Part shown: one piece after another, positions 17,140-25,615 of the stretch
Layout of the letters: every line of letters begins with the position of its first letter
Position numbering within the stretch: the stretch's first letter is position 1
Assembly (NCBI RefSeq): GCF_037113525.1
Contig: NZ_CP146963.1
Span: 1,984,001 to 2,048,000, forward strand
Length of the DNA: 64,000 bases
Direction: 5' to 3'
Source of the DNA: Butyrivibrio fibrisolvens
GTDB taxonomy: Bacteria > Bacillota > Clostridia > Lachnospirales > Lachnospiraceae
The notes under the pieces: model-generated
Told to the model about the DNA's origin: nothing
Databases searched by the model: none
The model's input: the letters and a program-made list of their open reading frames with translations, nothing else
Made by a program: the position numbers and the translations under genes

Positions 17140-17244
17140 TATGTCTCAAAATCAGAATATGAAATCACAAACGGTGAATTCGTGATAATATAAGTAGTGG
17201 TCAGAATTTAAAGTAGCTTCAAAGGTACCATATTAAAGGAGAAA

Positions 17245-17335
17245 GTTTGAAAATAAAATTTTCAAACTTCACAAAGTGGTGTCGCGAGCTCCACCACTTC
17301 AACCATTAGTCACTCGTTTCACTCGCGACATGAGG
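17245..17335 (+). promoter_or_regulatory. F4 pseudoknot-like leader upstream of the alcohol dehydrogenase
   Basis: First a perfect hairpin GTTTGAAAA/TTTTCAAAC (17245-17267). Then stem P1 AAGTGGTG/CACCACTT (17274-17281 with 17292-17299) encloses the loop TCGCGAGCTC. The loop bases TCGCGAG (17282-17288) are complementary to CTCGCGA (17322-17328), just before ATGAGG (17330-17335). ATGAGG is the only Shine-Dalgarno-like sequence and is 7 bases from the ATG at 17343. Copies with compensatory changes occur at 21723 and 43427. I infer an H-type pseudoknot next to the ribosome site. Confidence 0.7.
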
Positions 17336-17342
17336 TTAAAAA

Positions 17343-18419
17343 ATGTATTATATACCAACAAGGCTTTTTACAGGCCAGGATGCATTAAAAAATAATAAAG
17401 ATTATCTGACAGGGCTTGGTACAAAAGCTCTGATCGTTACAGGATCAAAGTCAGCGAAAATAAACGGATCATTTGATGATGTAGCTCAGATTCTTGAAGA
17501 TTCGGGAAAAGAATTTTCTGTATATGAAGGAATTCAGGAAAATCCTACAGTTGAGAGTATCATGGAAGCCAGAGAGTTTGGGCGCGATAATGTATGTGAT
17601 TTCGTAGTAGGAATCGGCGGAGGATCAGCTCTTGATGCTTCAAAGGCCATATCACTTATGATGGCTCACTACAATGATGGATGGGAATATCTTTACGATA
17701 CTAATAAAAGTAATGATATGCTTCCTCTTGCAGCAGTTCCAACTACATGTGGCACAGGATCAGAGGTTACAGGTGTATCTGTTCTTACAAGAACCGACCT
17801 TAAGACTAAGAAATCCAGTGTACACAAACTCTATCCTAATGTATCTTTTGTCGATGGTAAGTATTTAAAGACAGCTCCTAGATCAATCCTTCGAAATACA
17901 GCAATGGATGCGCTTTCTCATATGATAGAAGGAACTATTCATACAAAGGCAACTCCATACACTAGAATGTGCGCTTCCCATGGTCTTGATATTTGGAGAA
18001 GCTGTAAAGGCGTTATAGACGGAACTAAAGAAGCATCTGAAGATGATCTGCAAAGTCTGATGGATGCCTCTACAATGGCAGGAATGACAATAGCCCAGAC
18101 AGGAACTACAATTCCTCATGCGTTAAGTTATCCGATAACAATAGGCCTTAATATTCCTCATGGTAAGAGCGTAAGCTATTTCCTTGCTGAGTTTGTTAAA
18201 GCCATGAATAAAGAGGATAGGGATTTTATCCTTACAAAATCTGGCTTTGGAGATCCGGATGAGCTTAATGAGTTTTTCAAAAAGGTTTGTGAACCGGATG
18301 AGATTCCTTTAAATTACAGAGAGATAGCATATGAGGAACTTTGCAGCAACAAGGCTAAACTCAGCTGCGTGCCATTCGAAATAAATGACAGCATTCTCAA
18401 GAGAATAGCTGGTATATAA
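17343..18419 (+). CDS. Iron-containing alcohol dehydrogenase
   Basis: A 358-residue member of the iron-dependent (group III) alcohol dehydrogenase family, which interconverts aldehydes or ketones and alcohols with NAD(P)H. The cofactor site is FVVGIGGGSALDASKAI, then PTTCGTGSEVTGVSVLT. Metal ligands are in the NTAMDALSHMIEG (Asp, His) and TGTTIPHALSYPITIGLNIPHGKS (two His) blocks. The size is slightly short of the usual 380-390. The substrate is not evident. Its translation start lies directly downstream of an F4 element whose ATGAGG is the apparent ribosome-binding site. Confidence 0.9.
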   Translation: MYYIPTRLFTGQDALKNNKDYLTGLGTKALIVTGSKSAKINGSFDDVAQILEDSGKEFSVYEGIQENPTVESIMEAREFGRDNVCDFVVGIGGGSALDASKAISLMMAHYNDGWEYLYDTNKSNDMLPLAAVPTTCGTGSEVTGVSVLTRTDLKTKKSSVHKLYPNVSFVDGKYLKTAPRSILRNTAMDALSHMIEGTIHTKATPYTRMCASHGLDIWRSCKGVIDGTKEASEDDLQSLMDASTMAGMTIAQTGTTIPHALSYPITIGLNIPHGKSVSYFLAEFVKAMNKEDRDFILTKSGFGDPDELNEFFKKVCEPDEIPLNYREIAYEELCSNKAKLSCVPFEINDSILKRIAGI

Positions 18420-18437
18420 ATGGTTAAGGCTTCGCCT

Positions 18438-18555
18438 ATTCCTGAGGCTGGCCGTTAATAAATGATTTTCAAAGACAAGAAAAACATTTATTAACGGCCA
18501 GCCTCAGGAATATTCAAGTTATTAAGTAGTTTTATTAGTGCGAAGTTTGAGTATA
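18438..18555. repeat. F3 hairpin, internally deleted copy
   Basis: Arms 18438-18464 and 18485-18511 are a perfect 27-bp inverted repeat with a 20-base loop. The right terminal motif GTGCGAAGTTTGAG follows at 18539-18552. The large middle part of the full element is missing. A TATAAT immediately after the terminal motif (18551-18556) could act as a -10 for the next gene, but no good -35 was found. Confidence 0.85.
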
Positions 18556-18596
18556 ATTATATTATGAGATAGGTTCGATTCTTGTAGGGGGTGCTT

Positions 18597-19670
18597 ATGA
18601 GAAGTCATGAGGTTACAACGAGTCAGCTATTACTTGGAAGAGACGGTGAGATCGTAGAACCGGGCTGGGCTAAGAGCCAGGTCTGGCAGTACAAAAGGGA
18701 CATGATCAAAGCTCCGAAATTTCGCATCAAGGAATGGGACTATTACATGATAATTCATGATGCCAAGGACTCTGATGACGAGAGTTTTGCAGCAGCATTT
18801 ACAATATCTGATGATGGCTATCTTGGTCTTCAATCTGTATCATTACTCCATCTTGGCCCCAAGGATCTGAGCGAGCATACTGAAACAGTCCTTAATCTAT
18901 TCCCCATGGGCAAAATGCATATGCCCGAAAATTCTTCAGTAGGGGATGTGGAATTCAAAAATGACAGGCTCCATCTATTATATAAAAAAGATGAAAATAC
19001 AAGACATATAAAGTGTGCCTTTAAGAATTTTAAAGATGGGAAGATGTTAAAGGCAGACATAGTGCTTGATCAGCCGAACATAGACACCATGGTCATAGCA
19101 ACTCCGTGGAACAAGAAACATGCCTTTTATTATAATCAAAAGATCAATTGTATGAAGGCATCCGGAACTATTACTTATGATGGCAAAATCTATACTTTTG
19201 ATAAAGAAAGAGACTATGCAACCCTTGACTGGGGCAGAGGAGTATGGACCTACGACAATACCTGGTACTGGGGCAACGGAAACGCAAGAATAGATGGCCA
19301 CGACTTCGGCTTCAATATCGGATACGGCTTTGGCAACACATCTGCCGCAACTGAAAACGTGATCATCTATGACGGCATAGTACATAAACTTGACGATATT
19401 ACTATCGAAATCCCCGGCGACGTAAGCCTCTACGACATGGTCAGCCCTCGCTACATGGAAGACTGGAAGATTACCTCCTCCGACAAGCGATTCGAAATGA
19501 CCTTCCACCCAATCCTTGATAGAGCAGCCAAATTAGACTACAAAGTAATAGAATCCGACCAGCACCAAGTCTTTGGGCGTATGAATGGCAAAGCAATCCT
19601 TGATGATGGCAAAGTCATAGAAGTTAATGACTTGCTATGCTTCATAGAAAAAGTACACAACAAATACTAA
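18597..19670 (+). CDS. DUF2804 domain protein
   Basis: A 357-residue cytoplasmic-looking protein matching the DUF2804 family. It has the characteristic aromatic stretch DYATLDWGRGVWTYDNTWYWGNGNA, then FGFNIGYGFGNTSAATENVIIYDG. The N-terminal EPGWAKSQVWQYKR and the C-terminal ...VFGRMNGKAILDDGKVIEV also fit. No catalytic function is established for the family. I start at the ATG 18597, which has GGGGGTG 4-5 bases upstream; a GTG at 18591 would be too close to the ribosome site. It lies between two F3 elements. Confidence 0.85.
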   Translation: MRSHEVTTSQLLLGRDGEIVEPGWAKSQVWQYKRDMIKAPKFRIKEWDYYMIIHDAKDSDDESFAAAFTISDDGYLGLQSVSLLHLGPKDLSEHTETVLNLFPMGKMHMPENSSVGDVEFKNDRLHLLYKKDENTRHIKCAFKNFKDGKMLKADIVLDQPNIDTMVIATPWNKKHAFYYNQKINCMKASGTITYDGKIYTFDKERDYATLDWGRGVWTYDNTWYWGNGNARIDGHDFGFNIGYGFGNTSAATENVIIYDGIVHKLDDITIEIPGDVSLYDMVSPRYMEDWKITSSDKRFEMTFHPILDRAAKLDYKVIESDQHQVFGRMNGKAILDDGKVIEVNDLLCFIEKVHNKY

Positions 19671-19689
19671 CTATATAGATACCGTGAAA

Positions 19690-19906
19690 GTTCCTGAGGG
19701 TGGCTGGTACTAATCGATTTTCTTGTCTTTGAAAGGTTTATTTAAATTCAAGAGCAAAATAGATGGAGCTATATATTCTGTATGGGATCCACATGCCCCC
19801 GCGTAGCGAGTTTGGATCCCAGAATATATAACTCCATCTATTATGCCTTGAATTTATAAAACTTTCATGACAAGAAAATCGATTAGTACCAGCCACCCTC
19901 AGGAAC
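19690..19906. repeat. F3 long nested hairpin (217 bp, no F2 insert)
   Basis: Arms 19690-19727 and 19869-19906 pair perfectly over 38 bases, although they differ from the other F3 copies at several positions (GGTACTAATCGATT instead of the common AGTTAATAAATGATT). Inner arms around AAATAGATGGAG continue the stem to a tip with GCGTAGCGAGTTTGG. There is no F2 unit here. It lies between a plus and a minus gene that converge. Confidence 0.9.
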
Positions 19907-19927
19907 CCTTCGGCAACGTAGCATAAT

Positions 19928-20722
19928 TCAGATCAGTCCATAGTGTCTGAGCCCGTTGAAGATGCCGTCTTCATGGATGTCGGTCGTGACATATTCGGCG
20001 ATTGCCTTGATCCTGTCATCTCCATTGCCCATGCAGATTGAGTGCTTTGCAAGCCTGAACATATCCATATCGTTCATACTGTCGCCCACTACAAAGACAT
20101 CATCAAGATCTATATGCTCAAGTTCCATGAACTCCTTGATTCCCGTGGCTTTAGAGAAGCCTTCCGGGATTATTTCTACAATAACACCGTTGTGATCTAT
20201 AAAATCAAAGTCAGGAAGAAGTGACATAACCTTTTCAAAGTCAGTATCTTCGCTGATATCAGCACTGAACTTATTAATGCGTGTACCTTTGCCAATCATA
20301 GACGTTGGTTTCGCGATAGGCCCAAGCCTGTCCTTAAGAAGCTGTATATATGGATCTCCAACGCTTTCAAAGTCCTCAACATTAAAGAAATGATCTTCAG
20401 GACCCTCAAACACCATCGGCATCTTATTATCAGTCAGAACCTTAAGAGAACGTGCTATCTGCTCATCTGTCATGAGCTTTTCATAGATAACTTCCCCGTT
20501 TTTCTCAATGTGAGTACCGCATCCTGCCACAATTCCTTCAAATCCCAGATCCAGAAGCTCTTTCTCAATAATATTAGAACGTGCCCTGCCTGTATTAATA
20601 TAAGCAGCATGCCCATTTTCCCTAAGCATACTAATGGCCTTTTTTGTGCTCTCCGGAATTACTTGATGAAAATCCCAAAGAGTACCATCAATATCAAAAA
20701 ATACATATTTTTTCATAATCAT
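19928..20722 (-). CDS. Cof-type HAD phosphatase
   Basis: A 264-residue HAD-superfamily hydrolase of the Cof/IIB subfamily, which dephosphorylates sugar phosphates, nucleotides or cofactors. All four motifs are readable: FFDIDGTL (nucleophile Asp), INTGRA (motif II), a lysine in GFSKATGIKEF, and VVGDSMNDMDMF (motif IV). The cap region between motifs II and III is of the C2 type. No signal peptide is present. The start could be at 20722 or 20716 (MIMKK); the former has AAAG seven bases upstream. It is divergent from the response regulator gene. Confidence 0.92.
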   Translation of the reverse strand: MIMKKYVFFDIDGTLWDFHQVIPESTKKAISMLRENGHAAYINTGRARSNIIEKELLDLGFEGIVAGCGTHIEKNGEVIYEKLMTDEQIARSLKVLTDNKMPMVFEGPEDHFFNVEDFESVGDPYIQLLKDRLGPIAKPTSMIGKGTRINKFSADISEDTDFEKVMSLLPDFDFIDHNGVIVEIIPEGFSKATGIKEFMELEHIDLDDVFVVGDSMNDMDMFRLAKHSICMGNGDDRIKAIAEYVTTDIHEDGIFNGLRHYGLI

Positions 20723-20856
20723 TATCTACTTTCTAAAAATCCTATCTTACTTTTATAAATCATATCGTAAATTTTTTCAATCTCTCCATAAAATATATGA
20801 ATTACTTTACGTATATAAAATAGTATTAGGAATCCTCTGAAGCTTTGCATTTTTAG

Positions 20857-20878
20857 AATCTTAAACAAATCTTAAACA
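20857..20878 (+). promoter_or_regulatory. Tandem 11-bp direct repeats, likely response-regulator site
   Basis: AATCTTAAACA occurs twice back to back with an 11-base period, ending 9 bases upstream of the -35 at 20888. Direct repeats at one-helical-turn spacing are the usual binding pattern of OmpR/PhoB-type regulators. I infer autoregulation by the adjacent gene product. Confidence 0.6.
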
Positions 20879-20887
20879 TTTCAGTAC

Positions 20888-20916
20888 TTGGAACTTAAGA
20901 ATTGAGGCACTACAAT
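20888..20916 (+). promoter_or_regulatory. Promoter of the two-component operon
   Basis: TTGGAA (20888-20893) and TACAAT (20911-20916) are separated by 17 bases, about 70 bases before the response regulator start. Confidence 0.65.
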
Positions 20917-20983
20917 AGAGACTGTAAACAAACAGATCTGTTTTTTTATATATCTAAATACAAATCATAATTATGAGGGGATT

Positions 20984-21691
20984 ATGAACAAAGTACTTAT
21001 ATGTGACGACGAACCGGATATAGTTGCAGCGATCAGCATATATCTTGAAAGCGAAGGACTTGAAGTTATTAAGACATCTAATGGCAAAGAAGCTTTGGAT
21101 ATCATGAACAGCGAGGCCGGAAAGGATGTAAGTTTACTTCTTCTTGATATAATGATGCCTGTTATGGATGGGATAACGGCCATGGCAGCGATCCGAAAAT
21201 TTTCCAATGTACCTGTTATACTTCTTACCGCTAAAAGCGAGGATGCGGATAAGATCATGGGACTTAACATAGGGGCAGATGATTATGTAACCAAGCCCTT
21301 TAATCCCGTCGAGCTTATTGCAAGAGTAAGATCACAGCTTCGCCGCTATACACAGCTTGGATGTATGACTGCTCCTAAGGATGAAGGAACTGACAAGATG
21401 GTCGTTGGAGGAATAGAGCTTGATGACAAAGCCAAGGAAGTATATCTTGACGGCAATAAAGTAAGCCTTACTCCCATCGAATATGATATCTTGAAGCTCC
21501 TTATGCAGCACCAGGGCGAAGTCCTTTCACCCAAGAAGATATATGAAGCTGTATGGCATGATCAGGCACTTGGGGCGGAGAGTACCGTTGCCGTTCACGT
21601 CCGTCATATCAGGGAAAAAATTGAGTACGACAGCGCAAATCCCCGATACCTTAAAGCAGTTTGGGGACATGGATATAAAATTGAGTCCTAG
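20984..21691 (+). CDS. OmpR-family response regulator
   Basis: A 235-residue DNA-binding response regulator. The receiver domain (1-120) has CDDEPD, the phospho-acceptor Asp in LLLDIMMPVMDG (about residue 55), LLTAKSE and VTKPFNP with the conserved lysine. The C-terminal winged helix (about 135-235) contains LTPIEYDILKLLM and VHVRHIREKIE...YLKAVWGHGYKIE. It sits directly upstream of its presumed kinase partner, with an F4 element between the two genes. Its promoter carries tandem AATCTTAAACA repeats that may be its own target. Confidence 0.95.
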   Translation: MNKVLICDDEPDIVAAISIYLESEGLEVIKTSNGKEALDIMNSEAGKDVSLLLLDIMMPVMDGITAMAAIRKFSNVPVILLTAKSEDADKIMGLNIGADDYVTKPFNPVELIARVRSQLRRYTQLGCMTAPKDEGTDKMVVGGIELDDKAKEVYLDGNKVSLTPIEYDILKLLMQHQGEVLSPKKIYEAVWHDQALGAESTVAVHVRHIREKIEYDSANPRYLKAVWGHGYKIES

Positions 21692-21722
21692 AAAAAGGGA
21701 GTTGATCAAAGATTGACCAAAA

Positions 21723-21778
21723 GAAGTGGCGATGCGAGCTCCACCACTTCCAAAACATTAGTAACTCGCAATATGAGG
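21723..21778 (+). promoter_or_regulatory. F4 pseudoknot-like element between regulator and kinase
   Basis: P1 is GAAGTGG (21723-21729) with CCACTTC (21744-21750). The loop contains TGCGAG (21733-21738), which is complementary to CTCGCA (21765-21770). Two bases later comes ATGAGG (21773-21778), 7 bases before the kinase ATG. Relative to the 17-kb copy both strands of the loop helix have changed (CGCGAG/CTCGCG to TGCGAG/CTCGCA) and still pair. Confidence 0.7.
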
Positions 21779-21785
21779 AAGGGTA

Positions 21786-24458
21786 ATGATGAGTAAACCA
21801 TATAAAAGATCTTTACATCTGTTAAATATAATTGCTATTTGTTTATGCTCGATAATCTTAATAACATGCCTTGGCGTGATATTTACCATGGATGAAATGG
21901 GGCTTATGTTTACTTCCGGAAGTACGCTTAAGACAACTCTGATGGATGAGGCCGCATATGACTTTGCTCTGTGGGCACTTGCAGACCGTGAACATGGATA
22001 TAATGCAGAGTTCATGGAAGAGAAAGGCTGCAATATCGCAGTTATCGAAGGCGAGTATGATCACATCAAAGATCTGGACCTTAATGATGAGTCTACATAC
22101 GTTTTCAAGAATTTTGCCGGTGATCTTCCTGCAGAGTACTATACGATAGGTACATATGTATCAACTGGCAGTACCTTTTCCCTTTCTGAGAATATGTATG
22201 ATTTCCTGTTCAGAGATAATAATTATATCAATGATTCTTATTCATATGAATCTGAGATCAGGGATATAAAGGGAATTGGCTATGACATGTTAGGACAGCA
22301 GGCCTATATCTGGGATGGTGAAAGATTCTACAGTCTAAACGGCAATTCATATCGATATAAAATGTCTGAGGATGGCGGAACATATAACACAACCAATATC
22401 TATGAACGTATCTGGGCAAGTCAGGCACCGGTAATCGAAGATGATAATGCGACTGTTTCTATAGAAGTAGAAAATGATACAGACATTATAGAAAAAGAAA
22501 CTACAGATATAGAAGGAACAGAAGCTACAGATGTAGAAGAAAAAGAAACTACAGATGTAGAAGGAAAAGAAAATACTAATAATACTGATATTACGGAAAA
22601 AGCAGCAGCTGATAATACAGAAAAAGTTGAAGCAGATACTAAAGTTGATACTAAAGAAGATACTAAAGAAGATACTAAAACAATTACTGATACTAAAGAA
22701 TCAACATCAGCTGTTAACGATAAATACCTTTACATAGATGGAATTCCATATTCTCCTCTCGGAAGTGATGACAGTGAATATGTGCTTGAACTTAATGGCT
22801 ATACTTCATCCGGCGTCCTGTCACTTTCAAACGTTGCGGACCTTACAGATCTTCACGATGAGTTCAGAGATGCTGATATAGATGTATGCAGTCTTGAATC
22901 TGTATCATCAGTTGATGTTGTATCTGACTCATCATATAACCTATATACAGTAGTCTGTTTTCCAAGAGATAACCAGGCATCAGACAGCTTTTTTGCCCAG
23001 GCTTCAAGATATTTGAGGCTGATACCGGTGCTGCATGTACTGCTTCCTGTAATCTCGGTTGTAGCAGGTCTTATCCTGATCTTACTCGTAGTACTTTTGG
23101 TTGTAAGAGCTGGCAAATATGATAACAATGGCTCTTTTAACAGTGATATTTTTGCTAGCTTCCCTATGGAAGTGATGTTTGCTCTTGCCTGTATGGCAGA
23201 GTGCATGACGGGAGCACTTGTTGCCTATGCAATTGATGATCGGCTTATGGCAGGTAGTGGCGGATATCTCGTTCTTGGAATAGGGGCATTACTGGCTATC
23301 CTGGCAGGCACGCTGTGGTTTGAAAGCGTTGTCATAAACTTTAAATCAGGTCATTTTTACAGAAATACTCTTTGTTACAAGATCATCATGTGGTTTGGCA
23401 GAATCATTGGAGGCATCAAAAATGCAATAGTTGATTCCTTGAGAAATGTTAAGTGGAGTCAAAGGATAATTGTCATTTGCCTTTTGATTGTATTTGGAGA
23501 AGCAATAGGAATTATTAACATACATAACAGGCCGGGTCTGTTCTTTGTATGGCTTATAGAAAAAATAATTCTGGCACTTGTTCTTTTTAAAGTACTAAGA
23601 GATTATGGGAAAATCAAAAAAGCAGCAGTTGAGATGGCTGCAGGTAATATGGACGTAACAGTTAATACAGATGAAATGTTCATAGACCTTGAGGAGCATG
23701 GCAAGGCTCTTAACGAAATAAGTAGCGGTCTTAATAATGCGATAAGTGAACGTATGAAGAGCGAGAGAATGAAGACCGAGCTTATAACCAACGTATCTCA
23801 TGATATCAAGACACCTCTTACATCTGTTATCAATTATGTAGATTTACTTGAAAAAGAAAACTTTGAAAACGAGACAGCAAGAGGCTACCTTGAAGTACTC
23901 GACAGGCAGGCCAAGAGACTCAAAAAGCTCATAGAAGACCTTATAGAGGCATCAAAGGCAGCTACAGGCAGTATCAAGTTCAATATTGAAAACGTAAATG
24001 CAAGAGTACTTTTGCATCAGTCCATCGGCGAATTCGATGACAGGCTGTCAGACAGAAATATAGTAGTGATCACAGACGTTCCTGAAAAAGATGTATATGT
24101 TAAAGCAGACAACAGATATCTTTTCAGAGTATTCGATAACCTTATGAGTAATATCGTTAAGTACTCTCAGGAAGGCACTAGGGCTTATGTTGAGCTCAAA
24201 GAAGAGAACGGCCGCGCACATTATACTTTTAAGAATATTTCTAAAGATAAGCTAAATATATCAGCAGATGAACTTATGGAAAGATTCGTAAGAGGAGACC
24301 GTTCCAGAAATACTGAAGGTAACGGCCTTGGACTTTCGATCGCAAGATCACTGACAGAATCCATGGGAGGTAAGATGGAACTGACAGTTGACGGAGACCT
24401 TTTTAAGGTTGATATATCGTTTCCAGAGGAAGAATTACAAGAAGAGTCGTGCGCATAG
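21786..24458 (+). CDS. Large membrane sensor histidine kinase
   Basis: An 890-residue kinase. One membrane segment (about 11-34) precedes an outside domain of about 380 residues. This domain includes an acidic Thr/Glu/Asp repeat tract (about 225-310, with units such as KETTDIEG, KETTDVEG, DTKEDTKED). At least five further membrane segments lie between 415 and 600. A HAMP-like linker then leads to HisKA with NVSHDIKTPL (His about 672) and HATPase motifs FDNLMSNIVKYS and NGLGLSIARSL. It is partner to the upstream response regulator. The signal is unknown. The repeat tract looks like a flexible spacer and is prone to slippage. Confidence 0.92.
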   Translation: MMSKPYKRSLHLLNIIAICLCSIILITCLGVIFTMDEMGLMFTSGSTLKTTLMDEAAYDFALWALADREHGYNAEFMEEKGCNIAVIEGEYDHIKDLDLNDESTYVFKNFAGDLPAEYYTIGTYVSTGSTFSLSENMYDFLFRDNNYINDSYSYESEIRDIKGIGYDMLGQQAYIWDGERFYSLNGNSYRYKMSEDGGTYNTTNIYERIWASQAPVIEDDNATVSIEVENDTDIIEKETTDIEGTEATDVEEKETTDVEGKENTNNTDITEKAAADNTEKVEADTKVDTKEDTKEDTKTITDTKESTSAVNDKYLYIDGIPYSPLGSDDSEYVLELNGYTSSGVLSLSNVADLTDLHDEFRDADIDVCSLESVSSVDVVSDSSYNLYTVVCFPRDNQASDSFFAQASRYLRLIPVLHVLLPVISVVAGLILILLVVLLVVRAGKYDNNGSFNSDIFASFPMEVMFALACMAECMTGALVAYAIDDRLMAGSGGYLVLGIGALLAILAGTLWFESVVINFKSGHFYRNTLCYKIIMWFGRIIGGIKNAIVDSLRNVKWSQRIIVICLLIVFGEAIGIINIHNRPGLFFVWLIEKIILALVLFKVLRDYGKIKKAAVEMAAGNMDVTVNTDEMFIDLEEHGKALNEISSGLNNAISERMKSERMKTELITNVSHDIKTPLTSVINYVDLLEKENFENETARGYLEVLDRQAKRLKKLIEDLIEASKAATGSIKFNIENVNARVLLHQSIGEFDDRLSDRNIVVITDVPEKDVYVKADNRYLFRVFDNLMSNIVKYSQEGTRAYVELKEENGRAHYTFKNISKDKLNISADELMERFVRGDRSRNTEGNGLGLSIARSLTESMGGKMELTVDGDLFKVDISFPEEELQEESCA

Positions 24459-24538
24459 AAGCACGTCTGGAGTTCATTTTGAACTCCTTGCTTCTGAGCA
24501 TGCGCTTGTTAAATCCATATAACGTGCGCATAGAAATA
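24451..24538. repeat. Variant F2 repeat with enlarged inner stem
   Basis: Outer stem GCGCAT/ATGCGC (24451-24456 with 24500-24505). The inner AGAAG/CTTCT is extended by an inserted hairpin GGAGTTCA/TGAACTCC. A truncated second unit GCGCATAGAAATA ends the array, and the lipoprotein start follows 30 bases later. Confidence 0.75.
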
Positions 24539-24567
24539 TAATGACATTAGAGATTGGAGACAGAATT

Positions 24568-25128
24568 ATGAAAAAAAGAATCGTAGCAGTTATTTTATCA
24601 ATGGTGGTATGCTTTTCTGTTGTTGGATGTTCAAAGACAGAAGGCGAGAATAAGAGTGAAAATGGCAATGTTGAAGTTGTATCGGACGATCAGGTTGAGG
24701 ACCAGACAGATGACGTTGTAATGAACGAATCTACAGATCCAAAGGCAGATACAACACTGTCAAACGGAACTATTGAGATTTCATTATATGATGATATAAA
24801 TGACGTATTTGATAAGCTTGGCGAGTCTGACAAAGAAGATGAATTCGGAAATATCATTTATGATGACTTTACAATACAGTGTTTTGGAGAAGGTGATGAT
24901 AAAGAACTTTCCGGTATCTTCACATACAGTAAGAATGTTACGACAAGCAAGGGAATATCAGTTGGATCTACGTACGCAGATGTTGTAGAAGCCTATGGTG
25001 AACCTTCTTTTGAATCAGAAGAAGATGGTAAAAAGATTGCAAACTATACATCATCCGGATATACACTCGGCTTTACTATCGAAAATGATGAAGTAACAGC
25101 CATTGCTATCACAGCTGGAATGGGCTGA
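24568..25128 (+). CDS. Small secreted lipoprotein
   Basis: A 186-residue lipoprotein. MKKRIVAVILSMVVCFSVVGC is a clear type II signal peptide with lipobox VVGC, so mature Cys21 would be lipidated. The mature part begins with an acidic linker (residues 22-70) and ends with two short beta-rich modules (TIEISLYDDINDVFDKLGES and GISVGSTYADVVEAYGEPSFE), a pattern like small repeat domains that bind ligands outside the cell. GGAGA lies 7 bases before the ATG. It directly follows the two-component genes and may be part of that operon or sensing system. No specific function is known. Confidence 0.85.
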   Translation: MKKRIVAVILSMVVCFSVVGCSKTEGENKSENGNVEVVSDDQVEDQTDDVVMNESTDPKADTTLSNGTIEISLYDDINDVFDKLGESDKEDEFGNIIYDDFTIQCFGEGDDKELSGIFTYSKNVTTSKGISVGSTYADVVEAYGEPSFESEEDGKKIANYTSSGYTLGFTIENDEVTAIAITAGMG

Positions 25129-25189
25129 TGAATAGTTATTAATGGATTGTTTTGAGAAAAATGAATAACACTTGATTATAAAAAATATA

Positions 25190-25235
25190 TGCCTACAGCT
25201 AAGGTGATATAAAACCATAGCTGTAGGCATTTTTG
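25190..25235 (+). terminator. Rho-independent terminator after the lipoprotein gene
   Basis: TGCCTACAGCTA and TAGCTGTAGGCA form a 12-bp stem followed by TTTTT. The sequence is related to the terminator after the chemoreceptor at 27859. Confidence 0.9.
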
Positions 25236-25302
25236 TTAGACGTGTAATAAAAGCAATACGTTTAGAATGATCTTGAAATTCAATTAATAAAACCAGGATG
25301 TT

Positions 25303-25380
25303 TTATCCAATAGAGAATCTCTGAAGGTTTCCATTGATCGTATCAACCGCATCGGATACGGAAGTTGCAGCAGCATCCAT
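25303..25380 (-). CDS. Possible 25-codon small ORF (or chemoreceptor C-terminal remnant)
   Basis: On the minus strand an AGGAGGGA ribosome-binding site lies 8 bases before an ATG at 25380. The frame reads MDAAATSVSDAVDTINGNLQ...FSIG and stops at 25303. The strong ribosome site argues for translation. The sequence has the look of the last helix of a methyl-accepting chemotaxis protein (alternating small residues ending in a hydrophobic-aromatic pair), so it may be a relic of a deleted receptor. It lies between the lipoprotein terminator and the chemoreceptor, on the opposite strand. Confidence 0.4.
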   Translation of the reverse strand: MDAAATSVSDAVDTINGNLQRFSIG

Positions 25381-25615
25381 ACTCGATAATCCCTCCTGTT
25401 TGATTTGAAAAAAAGATAAAAGTTATCATGCACTTCTATATATTGGATATTAATTAACTGGATTAAATATAAAAAGAATTATTTTTTCACACTTAATAAA
25501 TTAATTAAAAAACATTATTTTTTCCTTTAAGATCGCCAATAAAGTAGTATATTGTGGGCACCTTGCGGTGGGGGATTTTGGCCGCATAATTTCCAGCCTT
25601 AGAAGGAGGTTAGAA

